64,000 nt of DNA, from contig NZ_CP011409.1 of NCBI RefSeq assembly GCF_001267925.1, forward strand, positions 1,488,001-1,552,000. Direction: 5' to 3'. The notes beneath the pieces are model-generated. The model saw nothing but the letters and a program-made list of their open reading frames with translations. It was not told the origin of the DNA and made no database searches. The DNA is from Herbaspirillum hiltneri N3 (GTDB lineage Bacteria > Pseudomonadota > Gammaproteobacteria > Burkholderiales > Burkholderiaceae_D). Shown here piece by piece: positions 55,566-63,454 of the stretch (its first letter is position 1; each line of letters starts with the position of its first letter). The position numbers and the translations under genes were made by a program.

Positions 55566-55603
55566 TGAGCAGCCGTTCCTGCTATCGCTGGAACGGCTGC
55601 TCA
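55566..55603. terminator. Hairpin between the acylase and DUF2235 genes
   Basis: A perfect 14-bp stem, TGAGCAGCCGTTCC/GGAACGGCTGCTCA, with a 10-nt loop. It lies between convergent genes and probably acts on both; T-runs are absent. Confidence 0.65.
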
Positions 55604-55638
55604 TGAAGCATCAGATGGGTTACGTGCCGTAGATCTAT

Positions 55639-57699
55639 TTACGGCAAAAACACAACGCGCGGCGACAAATATCCGCCGCCTTCCCGCAAAGTCTCGGTCT
55701 GTGTGGTGACGAACACGCTGCACAATGCGTTCGCATCGCTGTCTTTTTGCACGGGGAAAATTGGCTTGCCGTGAGCATCTCGCGTCAACAAGCTGGATTC
55801 TTCATCGGTAAAGGCAACCCGGCGCTGTAGAGATTCCATCTCTCCCGTACGGCCATTGAATCGCGCACTCTCCACCTGCTTCGCTAACGCCGCCTTGTCA
55901 TCCAGAATCTTTTGCAGTTCGGGATTCTGCATCTTGGCCTTCTCAAAATTCTGCCAGGCCTGATGGTGATAGCGATCGTTTTCCGACGGCGGCTTGGTTT
56001 GCCATGTGCGCAGTTTCTCCGCTTTCTCTTCTGCGCTGACGTAACCGCCCAGATAGAAGCCCGCCAGCGAATCGTGCACCTGTTCTTCCAGCAAGGCGAT
56101 GCCCTTGGCTTTGGACTGGCCGCGTTGCTCTTCGAATACTTGGAGCGCCAGGGTTTCAGTTTCGTCGGGCACCTGGCGGATATCTGCGCGCAGCAACTGT
56201 TCGCGGTTGGCGATGTGACTGTGTTCCGGCGCAAAGAATTTGATTTCATCGCCGTTGGCTCGATACATCCTTGGACGGCCGTCCTTGGCGCGCTCACGCA
56301 GCAGTTCCATGTCACCCTTGAACAGATCCTCGTAGCTGATCATGTCTTGCTGCTCTTGGGGCGTTGCACGCTGGCAGGCCGGCAGTTGCGCCATGCGGCC
56401 TGACCAGTGATAGCGAAAACGGTAATACATCTGCATGTGTTCGCGTACCTGACTCTCATACGTCCCGGCAAAATCTCCGGCAGCCATATACGCGTTCCAG
56501 TTGGTCGCCAGTTCGGGGCTGAGGGCGTAGTCCGCTTGCAGGTCTGAGGCCATGCGATGGTAGGTCACCAGGGGCACGCCCGCCAGACGCGCAATTTTAT
56601 GCATATGCAACAGCGGCACCTGCGACACCATTTGCCCTACTGTCATGCCACGGCCTTGCTCCTTGGGGCAGTAGCCGCCGCCCACATCCGAGTGCACGCC
56701 GGGATAGAGCACTTCCTGCACGTTGTTGCCCTGCACGCGTGTGACGGGAAAGTTCATGCGCTGTTCGTGCGCGGCAATGTAGTGCACCGTCTGCTTGACC
56801 AGTGATGGCAGTGGCGTCAGGGTCTCTGCAGCCCAACTGAAGTGACCGTCGATGAAGCGGAAAGGTGTGGTCTTTGCCGCCGAATGCGGCAGGCCGACCG
56901 ACGCAACCGAGTCAAACAGGCCGAGGAAATTGATCTCGATGGGCATGCCCGCGAGCGTCGATTTCTCTTCCAGCGCAGCATGCAGCCAATAGCAGAAACT
57001 GCGCGCTTCAATCGCCCCTCGTGAAAAACCGAATACGGCGACACGAATTTTAGGGATACGGGGCTGGATGATGATGTCGCGCTGGGCTTGCAGCCTGTCG
57101 TTCAACTCGTCGCGTAGTTCTGTGAACCAGCGCCTGCGGCGCTCGTGCTGGGGATATTCCTTGTCGTAGTTGTTTTCGACGTCGCGAGTGTAACTTTTTA
57201 GTTTGGCGGTGAGTTGAGCGTCTGAAAATAGAGCTCGATTTTCGTTAAAGGCACGATGCACAGCGTTATACACCTGCAAGATCGCAAACAGAATCCGTGC
57301 CTGCCCGCCTTTTCCCATTGCCTTGCCTTCCTGCGTTTCCTTCCACTCCTGATTCTCAGGGAAGCGGGTACCGACACCCGGAATATAGAAACGATAGCAA
57401 CCACGCTGCTCTAAATTGCCAAGACCTCGGGCGTCTTCTTTATGTGCATTAAATAGCTTAACGATATTGGTATGCGCCTGATTGGGTTCATCCCTGTATT
57501 TATTGTTGCTGGTACCGTCGAAGAACAGACCGATCTTGACCATCTTCTGGCAAGGCGGCAGACGCAATCCACTGGGACTGTATTCCGGTTCCATGCGGTT
57601 GAGATCACAGATTGCAATCTCCTCGCGCTCAGCCAGTGCACTTTCTTGCTGGGCACGATCAGCAATAGTGAGGGGGGCAGAAAAGATGGGGGCGCTCAT
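55639..57699 (-). CDS. Tle1-like DUF2235 protein, probable type VI secretion phospholipase effector
   Basis: A 686-residue protein with the DUF2235 alpha/beta-hydrolase domain found in Tle1 lipase effectors. A 50-residue leader precedes VKIGLFFDGTSNNKY. The nucleophile is Ser226 in VFGFSRGAIEAR, an acidic residue is in LGLFDSVASVGLPH, and the His is in YPGVHSDVGGGYCP. No signal peptide, as expected for export by type VI secretion. The C-terminal 200 residues have no recognised domain. It follows the DUF3304 lipoprotein gene by 2 bp. No VgrG, PAAR, Hcp or other T6SS gene is in the window, so secretion is inferred from the family. Confidence 0.82.
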   Translation of the reverse strand: MSAPIFSAPLTIADRAQQESALAEREEIAICDLNRMEPEYSPSGLRLPPCQKMVKIGLFFDGTSNNKYRDEPNQAHTNIVKLFNAHKEDARGLGNLEQRGCYRFYIPGVGTRFPENQEWKETQEGKAMGKGGQARILFAILQVYNAVHRAFNENRALFSDAQLTAKLKSYTRDVENNYDKEYPQHERRRRWFTELRDELNDRLQAQRDIIIQPRIPKIRVAVFGFSRGAIEARSFCYWLHAALEEKSTLAGMPIEINFLGLFDSVASVGLPHSAAKTTPFRFIDGHFSWAAETLTPLPSLVKQTVHYIAAHEQRMNFPVTRVQGNNVQEVLYPGVHSDVGGGYCPKEQGRGMTVGQMVSQVPLLHMHKIARLAGVPLVTYHRMASDLQADYALSPELATNWNAYMAAGDFAGTYESQVREHMQMYYRFRYHWSGRMAQLPACQRATPQEQQDMISYEDLFKGDMELLRERAKDGRPRMYRANGDEIKFFAPEHSHIANREQLLRADIRQVPDETETLALQVFEEQRGQSKAKGIALLEEQVHDSLAGFYLGGYVSAEEKAEKLRTWQTKPPSENDRYHHQAWQNFEKAKMQNPELQKILDDKAALAKQVESARFNGRTGEMESLQRRVAFTDEESSLLTRDAHGKPIFPVQKDSDANALCSVFVTTQTETLREGGGYLSPRVVFLP

Positions 57700-57701
57700 G
57701 A

Positions 57702-58196
57702 TTATTGGTCCTCCGCTGGAGGGACGGTGGCGTCGTCAGGTATGGGATGCGCTGGATTTCCCGGCCCGTTAAATGCAGCAGAAACTACTCTGACTTGATC
57801 TCCAGGGAAGAAATGTACATAAATCGTCCCCGCCTCGTCATACCGCATGATGTTGGTCGTCTTTTCCACCCATTCCCGCCCGTTGGGCTTCCAGCGCACT
57901 TTGACCTTCATCCCCGGAAACCACGTCTTGGGCAGCGCGTAGCCGGCGGCGATGATGCCGCCGCAACTGGCACCGCCCACCATCCGACCTCCTACAGGGC
58001 CGCTATGGACAGGTTCTTCTATGGCAAAAGAATGGATGTAACCCGTTCCATGCGTGACACAGGAGATCGATACGTATTCTTCCGGGATGTACACATAGGG
58101 CTTCGCTTCTTTCGTTGTTTCTGCAACCGGAGTAGTGCCATTGCACGCAGACAGTGCAGCGATACTTACCAGAAGCAGTAGTTTTTTAATCGTCAT
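57702..58196 (-). CDS. DUF3304 lipoprotein, probable immunity protein
   Basis: A 164-residue lipoprotein. The signal MTIKKLLLLVSIAALSAC ends in the lipobox LSAC with Cys18, so it is lipid-anchored in the periplasm. The mature domain (SCVTHGTGYIHSFAIEEP; GGASCGGIIAAGYALP) is DUF3304, which is often encoded beside Tle1-type lipases. It lies 2 bp upstream of the lipase gene, in one operon. The likely role is to block periplasmic lipase activity of sibling cells or of itself (inference). The Asp/Glu-rich C-terminus is notable. Confidence 0.82.
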   Translation of the reverse strand: MTIKKLLLLVSIAALSACNGTTPVAETTKEAKPYVYIPEEYVSISCVTHGTGYIHSFAIEEPVHSGPVGGRMVGGASCGGIIAAGYALPKTWFPGMKVKVRWKPNGREWVEKTTNIMRYDEAGTIYVHFFPGDQVRVVSAAFNGPGNPAHPIPDDATVPPAEDQ

Positions 58197-58534
58197 ATTG
58201 TTTTCCAGAGGGAGTTGATAAGGCGAAATACAGTCTGCTAATGTCTTCGAAGGTATGACGGCTGTAAATATGCGAGGGCCTGCAGGTTCAGGAAAATCGT
58301 GAAAAGTCGTGAAATATGGAGAGAAGAGTCTTATCGTCTATAGGACTGATTTTAAGAAGAGGCGAAAGCGAGAACTTACGCTTCCACGGAAAGGAAGTCG
58401 CTTACAAAAAACGTCGAACAGGCCGAAATGTGTCGAGCTGACACTGAGATTCAGCCGTGACGAATAGAATAAACCGCTAGATTGCGGCTTTCGTCGGCAT
58501 GACGATCAAGCGGCAAGGAGGGTATGTCCAGGCT
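58197..58534. other. 338-bp region between AEC transporter and DUF3304 gene
   Basis: No supported gene. By eye it is more A/T-rich than its surroundings. A short CCGC/GCGG hairpin with a T-rich tail near 58471-58486 on the minus strand may stop transcription from the AEC gene; the promoter of the effector/immunity operon should lie here but no good hexamers were found. Confidence 0.55.
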
Positions 58535-59425
58535 TCAATGCACCAGCATCAGCCAGAACGGAATCGTCACTGCCGACACCAGCGTGCCGAGTGAAATCAG
58601 GAAGGCCGTCATCGGACCGTTGCCGCCCATGCGCGCAGCGAGGATGTAGCAGCTCGACGCGGTCGGCAGCGAGCAGAACAGCACGACGATCTGCAACTGC
58701 AGCTGCGGCAGTTCGAGCCAGCGTCCCAATCCGTAGGCGACGGCGGGCACCGCCAGCAATTTGATGGCGGTGAAATAGACCGTCATCAGTTTGTCTTCAC
58801 GTATTCCCGACAGGCGCAGGCCTGCGCCGACCATCAGCAGACCCAATGCAATCGAGGCGCTACCCAAGCGCGACAAGACCGCGCCGGCGACTTCCGGCAA
58901 GGTGAAACCGCACAGCGCGAACAGCAGGCCGGCGCCGGTGGCGATCAGCAATGGATTACGCATCAGTTCGCTCAACAGGTTGCCGCTGCGATGGGCCAGC
59001 GCATGCACGGCCGCCATGTTGCACAAGGGGACGCCGAAGCCGATCAGCAGCGCCATCAGTCCCACGCCTTTTTCTCCCGCCAGGCGCGATGCCAGCGCGA
59101 GCGCAATGTACGAGTTGAAACGGAAGGCCGTCTGCATGCCCGACTCGTAGGTCATGGGGCCGGTTTTGATGAAGGGTTTGCCGATCCAGGTCAGCGCCAC
59201 GCCGGCCAGCAAGGCCAGCACGCCGACTTCGACGAACTTGCCCGTGGTGGCGAGATTGAGTTGCAGGCGCGCGGTGGAATAAAACAGCAGCGCCGGGAAC
59301 AGCAGGTAATAGACCATCTTTTCCATGCCGGCCCAGAACGCAGCTCCCCAATCGGTGATGCGGAAAATGATCACCCCCATCAGGATCAGGATGAAATCGG
59401 GCAGCAGAAGCGAGATGACTTGCAT
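58535..59425 (-). CDS. AEC-family transporter (auxin efflux carrier type)
   Basis: A 296-residue membrane protein of the AEC family with about ten helices in two repeats. The first begins MQVISLLLPDFILILMGVII and contains LLFPALLFYSTARLQL; the second begins near LLIATGAGLLFAL and ends with AFLISLGTLVSAVTIPFWL. Bacterial members carry malonate, malate or other organic acids. It is 16 bp behind the response-regulator gene and so belongs to the sensor-regulator operon; a substrate shared with the divergent TRAP system (a dicarboxylate) is plausible. Confidence 0.88.
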   Translation of the reverse strand: MQVISLLLPDFILILMGVIIFRITDWGAAFWAGMEKMVYYLLFPALLFYSTARLQLNLATTGKFVEVGVLALLAGVALTWIGKPFIKTGPMTYESGMQTAFRFNSYIALALASRLAGEKGVGLMALLIGFGVPLCNMAAVHALAHRSGNLLSELMRNPLLIATGAGLLFALCGFTLPEVAGAVLSRLGSASIALGLLMVGAGLRLSGIREDKLMTVYFTAIKLLAVPAVAYGLGRWLELPQLQLQIVVLFCSLPTASSCYILAARMGGNGPMTAFLISLGTLVSAVTIPFWLMLVH

Positions 59426-59441
59426 GAGAGGAAAAGAGGCG

Positions 59442-60038
59442 TTATTTCAGTAGCCGTGCGAGTTCGACGGCGGTCTTGACGTTCATCTTGTCGAAAATAT
59501 GGGCGCGGTGCACTTCCACCGTGCGCATGCTGATACCGAGTTCATCGGCGATGATCTTGTTCATTTTGCCGGCCAGGATCAGGTCCAGCACTTCGCGTTC
59601 GCGCGAGGACAGAGCCTCCAGGCGCGTGCGCACGGCATCCTGTTCGCCGGCTTCGCGCGAGGCCTGCAGCGCTTCCAGCACGCGGTCCATCAATTGGTTG
59701 TCGTTGAACGGCTTTTCAAAGAAATCGAAGGCGCCGTTTTTGAGCATGTCGACCGCCATCGGCACGTCGCCGTGACCGGTCAGGAAAATCACGGGACGGC
59801 GCCGTGTGATGCCGCGGCTCTTGAGCGTGTCGAACAGCGCCACACCGCTCTGGTCGGGCATACGCACGTCGAGCAGGATGCATTCGCCGTCGACGTCGAA
59901 ATTGTCGGGACCGGCCTGCTCCATCGCCGCCAGGAACGCTGCGGCGCCGGCATAGGCGAGTGAGGGAATTGCGCGCGATTGCGCCAGCCATGTGAGCGAA
60001 TCGCGGATGATCTCTTCGTCGTCAACAATGTGCAGCAT
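59442..60038 (-). CDS. dctR: FixJ/NarL-type response regulator
   Basis: A 198-residue regulator with an N-terminal receiver and C-terminal LuxR-type HTH. The receiver has the acidic pair in HIVDDEEIIRD, the phospho-Asp in CILLDVRMPDQSG, Thr in FLTGHGDVPMAV and Lys in FDFFEKPFN. The HTH is LSSREREVLDLILAGKMNKI then ISMRTVEVHRAHIFDKM. It is the partner of the sensor kinase 54 bp upstream. The arrangement kinase, FixJ-type regulator and divergent dctP is the DctSR system of Rhodobacter type, which controls C4-dicarboxylate uptake. The name is given by synteny. Confidence 0.88.
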   Translation of the reverse strand: MLHIVDDEEIIRDSLTWLAQSRAIPSLAYAGAAAFLAAMEQAGPDNFDVDGECILLDVRMPDQSGVALFDTLKSRGITRRRPVIFLTGHGDVPMAVDMLKNGAFDFFEKPFNDNQLMDRVLEALQASREAGEQDAVRTRLEALSSREREVLDLILAGKMNKIIADELGISMRTVEVHRAHIFDKMNVKTAVELARLLK

Positions 60039-60092
60039 CGATGCAATGTGAAATAGTGGCGCTTGGCCGATGGCGCGCGCTTTTGTTGTGGT

Positions 60093-62117
60093 TCAACCGG
60101 CGGAGTCCTGCACAGGCAGGGAAGGCAAGGAAAACCGGAAGATTGTACCTCCTGTGGGGTTGTCGGCATAGGACAACGTGCCGCCATGGAATTCGATGGT
60201 GGTGCGGCAGATGTTGAGACCCATGCCCATGCCTTCGGCTTTGGTCGAGAAAAATGGCGAGAACAGGGCGGCGGCGACTTCGGGCGGGATGCCGTGGCCT
60301 TGGTCGATGACCGACACCACCACCGATTGCTGGGTCGATTGCTGCGACGACGTCTGCCGGTCGAGCGTGGCGGCGATACGCAGGATGCGGCGCTCCGGCG
60401 CGCTCGCCGCCATCGCCTGGATGGCGTTGCGCGTGAGGTTGAGCAGCACCTGTTCGAGCAGCACAGCGTCGCCCAGTACGTCGGGCAGGTCGGCGGGAAT
60501 CGCGGTCTGCACCACCACCAGGAATTGCTGCGCCTGCAGTTCGACCAGCGGTGCGATGTTGTCGACGATGTTCTTGATCGATACCGGCTGGCGCGTGGGC
60601 TCGCGCTTCTTGACGAACTGGTGCACGCTGCGGATGACATTGCCGGCGCGCTGCGCCTGGGTGTTGATTTTTTCGAGTGCGGGTTGCAGCGAGGCCGGAT
60701 CGATGGAGCCGTTCTGCATCATGTTGAGCGCTCCCGTGGTGTAGCTGGAAATCGCCGCCAGCGGCTGGTTCAGTTCATGCGCCAGGGTCGATGCTATCTC
60801 GCCCATGCTGGCCAGGCGCGCCCCGGTCTGCAGTTTTTCCTGCTGCATGCGGCTGAGGTCCTCGGCGCGCTTGCGATCGGTGACGTCGAGGATCGATCCC
60901 ATCCAGCCGGTCTGCTTGCCGTTCTGGTCTACCAGCGGCGATTCGAAAATCAGTACCGGGAAGCGCTCGCCATCCTTGCGCTGGAAGATGGTTTCGAATT
61001 GCGGCGTGATGCGGCCGGCCAGCACTTTCGAGAAACGTTCCTGGTATTCATCCATCGCTTCCGGCGCCCAGTAGGGCATCGGCGGGATCTTGCCGACCAG
61101 CTCGTCGGCGGGAATGCCGACCATGGTGCAGAAGGCCGGATTGACGTAGGTAATGCGGCCTTCGAGGTCGCGTGCGCGCATGCCGGTGACCAGCGAATTT
61201 TCCATCGCGCTGCGGAAGGACACTTCGTGCACCAGCGCTTCTTCCGCCGTCATGCGGCGGTTGATGTCGCGCCACAGCGCCCACAGGCTCCACAGCAAAC
61301 CGAGCGACAACACGATGACCGAGCCGACCAGCAAGTTGGGCAGCAGTTTCGGCGCGCTCTTGGTGCTGTTGGTATGCAGCCGCAGCGTCAGTCCGGGCAG
61401 CTCCAGCTCGCGACGATGGGTGTAGACGTTCAGGCCGGGGCCGCCGGCGGTGCGGCGTGCAACCACCTTGTCGTCGGTGTCGGTGAGGAGGATTTCATTG
61501 TCCTGGGCGAACCACCAAGGCACCATTTCATTGAGCACACGCGACACTGAATAGCTGGCGACGACGCTGCCGAGGTATTGGCTTTCACGGAACAGCGGGA
61601 TGTGGTAATCCATCACCACCGGTTCGGCGATCCCGGACGGCACCGCGGGTGCGCTGTAAATCGGGCGGCGAATGGTGCGCGCATGTTCTTCAGCCTGTTG
61701 CGAGGGCATCGACAATTCGTGGCGCGGGACCGGGAAATCATCGGTCGATGCGATCGGCTTGCCGTCGACACCGAACCAGGTGACGCGATAGAACTCGCGG
61801 TTGTTGCGCAGCAGTGCGTTGAGGCGGCTGCGGAACTGATCTTTCTTCAGGTGTTCGTTGACGATCTCGCGCGCGATCAGGCGCATGCTTTCATCATCGC
61901 GGCTGAGCTGGAAACGGATCGCCTGTTCCACCCACAGCGAGTCGGCGATGAGCTGTTCCTGGCGCTCGCTCGACTCCATCTGCTGCGCCTGGCGCGGCAG
62001 CCAGATCAGCGTCATCAGGAACAGCAGCACCAGCAGGATGGGCATGACCCAGCGCAGCAGGTGGCGGCGTCCCGGCGATAGCAGATGGGAAGGGGAGGAA
62101 AGGCGCTGCGGTTTCAT
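60093..62117 (-). CDS. dctS: Sensor histidine kinase, DctS-type
   Basis: A 674-residue inner-membrane kinase. From the ATG at 62117 (MKPQRLSS), TM1 is at about residues 20-42, a periplasmic sensor of about 250 residues follows, TM2 lies near 290-310, then a PAS domain (RSAMENSLVTGMRARDLEGR), and the kinase core with the phospho-His in LAHELNQPLAAISSYTTGAL and the ATPase motifs VIDQGHGIPPEVAAALFSPF and GMGMGLNICRTTIEFHGG. The DUF3404/Cache-like sensor is typical of dicarboxylate kinases. A longer frame, to 62222, is rejected for lack of a ribosome site. It heads the dctS-dctR-AEC operon. Confidence 0.9.
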   Translation of the reverse strand: MKPQRLSSPSHLLSPGRRHLLRWVMPILLVLLFLMTLIWLPRQAQQMESSERQEQLIADSLWVEQAIRFQLSRDDESMRLIAREIVNEHLKKDQFRSRLNALLRNNREFYRVTWFGVDGKPIASTDDFPVPRHELSMPSQQAEEHARTIRRPIYSAPAVPSGIAEPVVMDYHIPLFRESQYLGSVVASYSVSRVLNEMVPWWFAQDNEILLTDTDDKVVARRTAGGPGLNVYTHRRELELPGLTLRLHTNSTKSAPKLLPNLLVGSVIVLSLGLLWSLWALWRDINRRMTAEEALVHEVSFRSAMENSLVTGMRARDLEGRITYVNPAFCTMVGIPADELVGKIPPMPYWAPEAMDEYQERFSKVLAGRITPQFETIFQRKDGERFPVLIFESPLVDQNGKQTGWMGSILDVTDRKRAEDLSRMQQEKLQTGARLASMGEIASTLAHELNQPLAAISSYTTGALNMMQNGSIDPASLQPALEKINTQAQRAGNVIRSVHQFVKKREPTRQPVSIKNIVDNIAPLVELQAQQFLVVVQTAIPADLPDVLGDAVLLEQVLLNLTRNAIQAMAASAPERRILRIAATLDRQTSSQQSTQQSVVVSVIDQGHGIPPEVAAALFSPFFSTKAEGMGMGLNICRTTIEFHGGTLSYADNPTGGTIFRFSLPSLPVQDSAG

Positions 62118-62229
62118 TTGGTGTGTGGAGCTTGCAACGATGCGGTGCGCGTAGTTTATCGCGAGCAGGGCGATTGCGGAGGATGTTCGCGGGAGAGGGC
62201 GCTGGATATTGCAGTGCGTCATGCGAATT

Positions 62230-62271
62230 GTGGTTATCCACAGTTGTGTCAGTATTTTGTCATGTCAAAAT
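62230..62271. promoter_or_regulatory. Inverted repeats in the dctS-dctP intergenic region
   Basis: GTGG-TTAT-CCAC (62230-62241) and ATTTTG-TCATGT-CAAAAT (62254-62271) lie between the divergent dctS and dctP genes. The second is a perfect 6-6-6 palindrome and a good candidate DctR site. The first contains TTATCCACA, identical to a DnaA box, which is probably chance. Confidence 0.5.
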
Positions 62272-62334
62272 GCGCTCAGTCAGAATTGTGACCACGCCTT
62301 TTCCATATTTTTCAAAACCAAAAAGGGGACAACC

Positions 62335-63339
62335 ATGAAGCTCAAGTCATTCGTATTCGCGCTTTCCGCCGCCGCCGTCTTTGCCGGCAACGCCTTCGCC
62401 CAGGCGCCGATCATCATCAAATTCAGCCATGTGGTGGCCAACGACACGCCTAAAGGCAAGGGCGCAGAGCGTTTCAAGGAACTGGCCGAGAAAGCTACCA
62501 AAGGCCGCGTGAAGGTCGAAGTCTATCCGAACAGCACGCTGTACAAGGACAAGGAAGAGCTTGAGGCGCTGCAACTGGGCGCCGTGCAGATGCTGGCGCC
62601 GTCGCTGGCCAAGTTCGGTCCGCTGGGCGTGAAGGAATTCGAAGTCTTCGACTTGCCTTATATTTTCCCGAGCAAGGAAGTGCTGTATCGCGTGACCGAA
62701 GGTCCGATCGGCAAGGATCTGTTCAAGAAGCTGGAGCCGAAGGGCATTACCGGTCTGGCGTATTGGGATAACGGTTTCAAGGTCATGTCGGCCAACAAGC
62801 CGCTGCACGTGCCGGCCGATTTCCGCGGCCTGAAGATGCGCATCCAGTCGTCCAAGGTTCTCGATGCGCAGATGCGCGCACTCGGCGCCAATCCGCAAGT
62901 GCTGGCGTTCTCCGAGGTCTACCAGGCGCTGCAGACCGGCGTGGTCGACGGCACCGAGAATCCGCCATCGAACCTGTACACCCAGAAGATGCATGAAGTG
63001 CAGAAGCACGTGACGGTTTCCGATCACGGCTATCTGGGTTATGCCGTCATCGTCAACAAGAAGTTCTGGGACGGCCTGCCTGCCGACATCCGCACTGCCC
63101 TGGAAGGCGCGATGAAGGACGCTACCAAGTACGCCAACGCGATCGCGCAGCAAGAGAACGACGCTGCACTGGCAGCGGTGCAAAAGACCGGCAAGACCAC
63201 TATCTATCGTCTCAACGACAAGGAAAAGGCCGAATGGCGCAAAGCCTTGCTGCCGGTTCAGACACAAATGGCAGACCGTATCGGCAAGGATCTGATTTCC
63301 GCCGTGAACAAGGAAGCTGCTGCACTGGGTCAGAAGTAA
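62335..63339 (+). CDS. dctP: TRAP transporter substrate-binding protein DctP
   Basis: DctP, the periplasmic binding protein of a TRAP transporter. It has 334 residues from the ATG at 62335 (RBS AAGGGGACA). A signal peptide ends at NAFAQA. The mature protein begins IIIKFSHVVANDTPKGKGAE and contains VYPNSTLYKDKEELEALQ, FEVFDLPYIFP and VVDGTENPPSNLYTQKMHEV, the DctP signatures, with the carboxylate-binding arginine in GLKMRIQSSK. The substrate is probably succinate, malate or fumarate. Divergent from dctS. A 10-bp hairpin follows, before dctQ. Confidence 0.95.
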   Translation: MKLKSFVFALSAAAVFAGNAFAQAPIIIKFSHVVANDTPKGKGAERFKELAEKATKGRVKVEVYPNSTLYKDKEELEALQLGAVQMLAPSLAKFGPLGVKEFEVFDLPYIFPSKEVLYRVTEGPIGKDLFKKLEPKGITGLAYWDNGFKVMSANKPLHVPADFRGLKMRIQSSKVLDAQMRALGANPQVLAFSEVYQALQTGVVDGTENPPSNLYTQKMHEVQKHVTVSDHGYLGYAVIVNKKFWDGLPADIRTALEGAMKDATKYANAIAQQENDAALAAVQKTGKTTIYRLNDKEKAEWRKALLPVQTQMADRIGKDLISAVNKEAAALGQK

Positions 63340-63376
63340 ATCGGGTTTCAGTCGCAAATAAAAAGTTCAAGGAACG

Positions 63377-63403
63377 TCCGGTGCAGCGACAACCTGCACC
63401 GGA
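63377..63403 (+). other. Intercistronic hairpin between dctP and dctQ
   Basis: TCCGGTGCAG and CTGCACCGGA form a perfect 10-bp stem with a seven-base loop. An A-run, not a T-run, follows on the plus strand. Probably it stabilises the dctP end of the message, giving more binding protein than membrane parts. Confidence 0.65.
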
Positions 63404-63454
63404 AAAAACGACAGGGCAGGGCGATTTTTATTGGCCACCCACTGAGGAGACACG

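Noticed and set aside
53403..55604. 733-codon open frame opposite the acylase gene
   Set aside because: Shadow of the acylase reading frame; composition (His, Arg, Gln rich) is that of antisense frames.
62234..62242. TTATCCACA, a perfect DnaA-box sequence
   Set aside because: Single copy, no cluster of boxes and no origin genes (dnaA, dnaN, parAB) nearby; treated as chance or part of a small palindrome.
62118..62334. Sigma-54 promoter for dctP
   Set aside because: No TGGCAC-N5-TTGC match was found, and the regulator is of FixJ type, which does not work with sigma-54.
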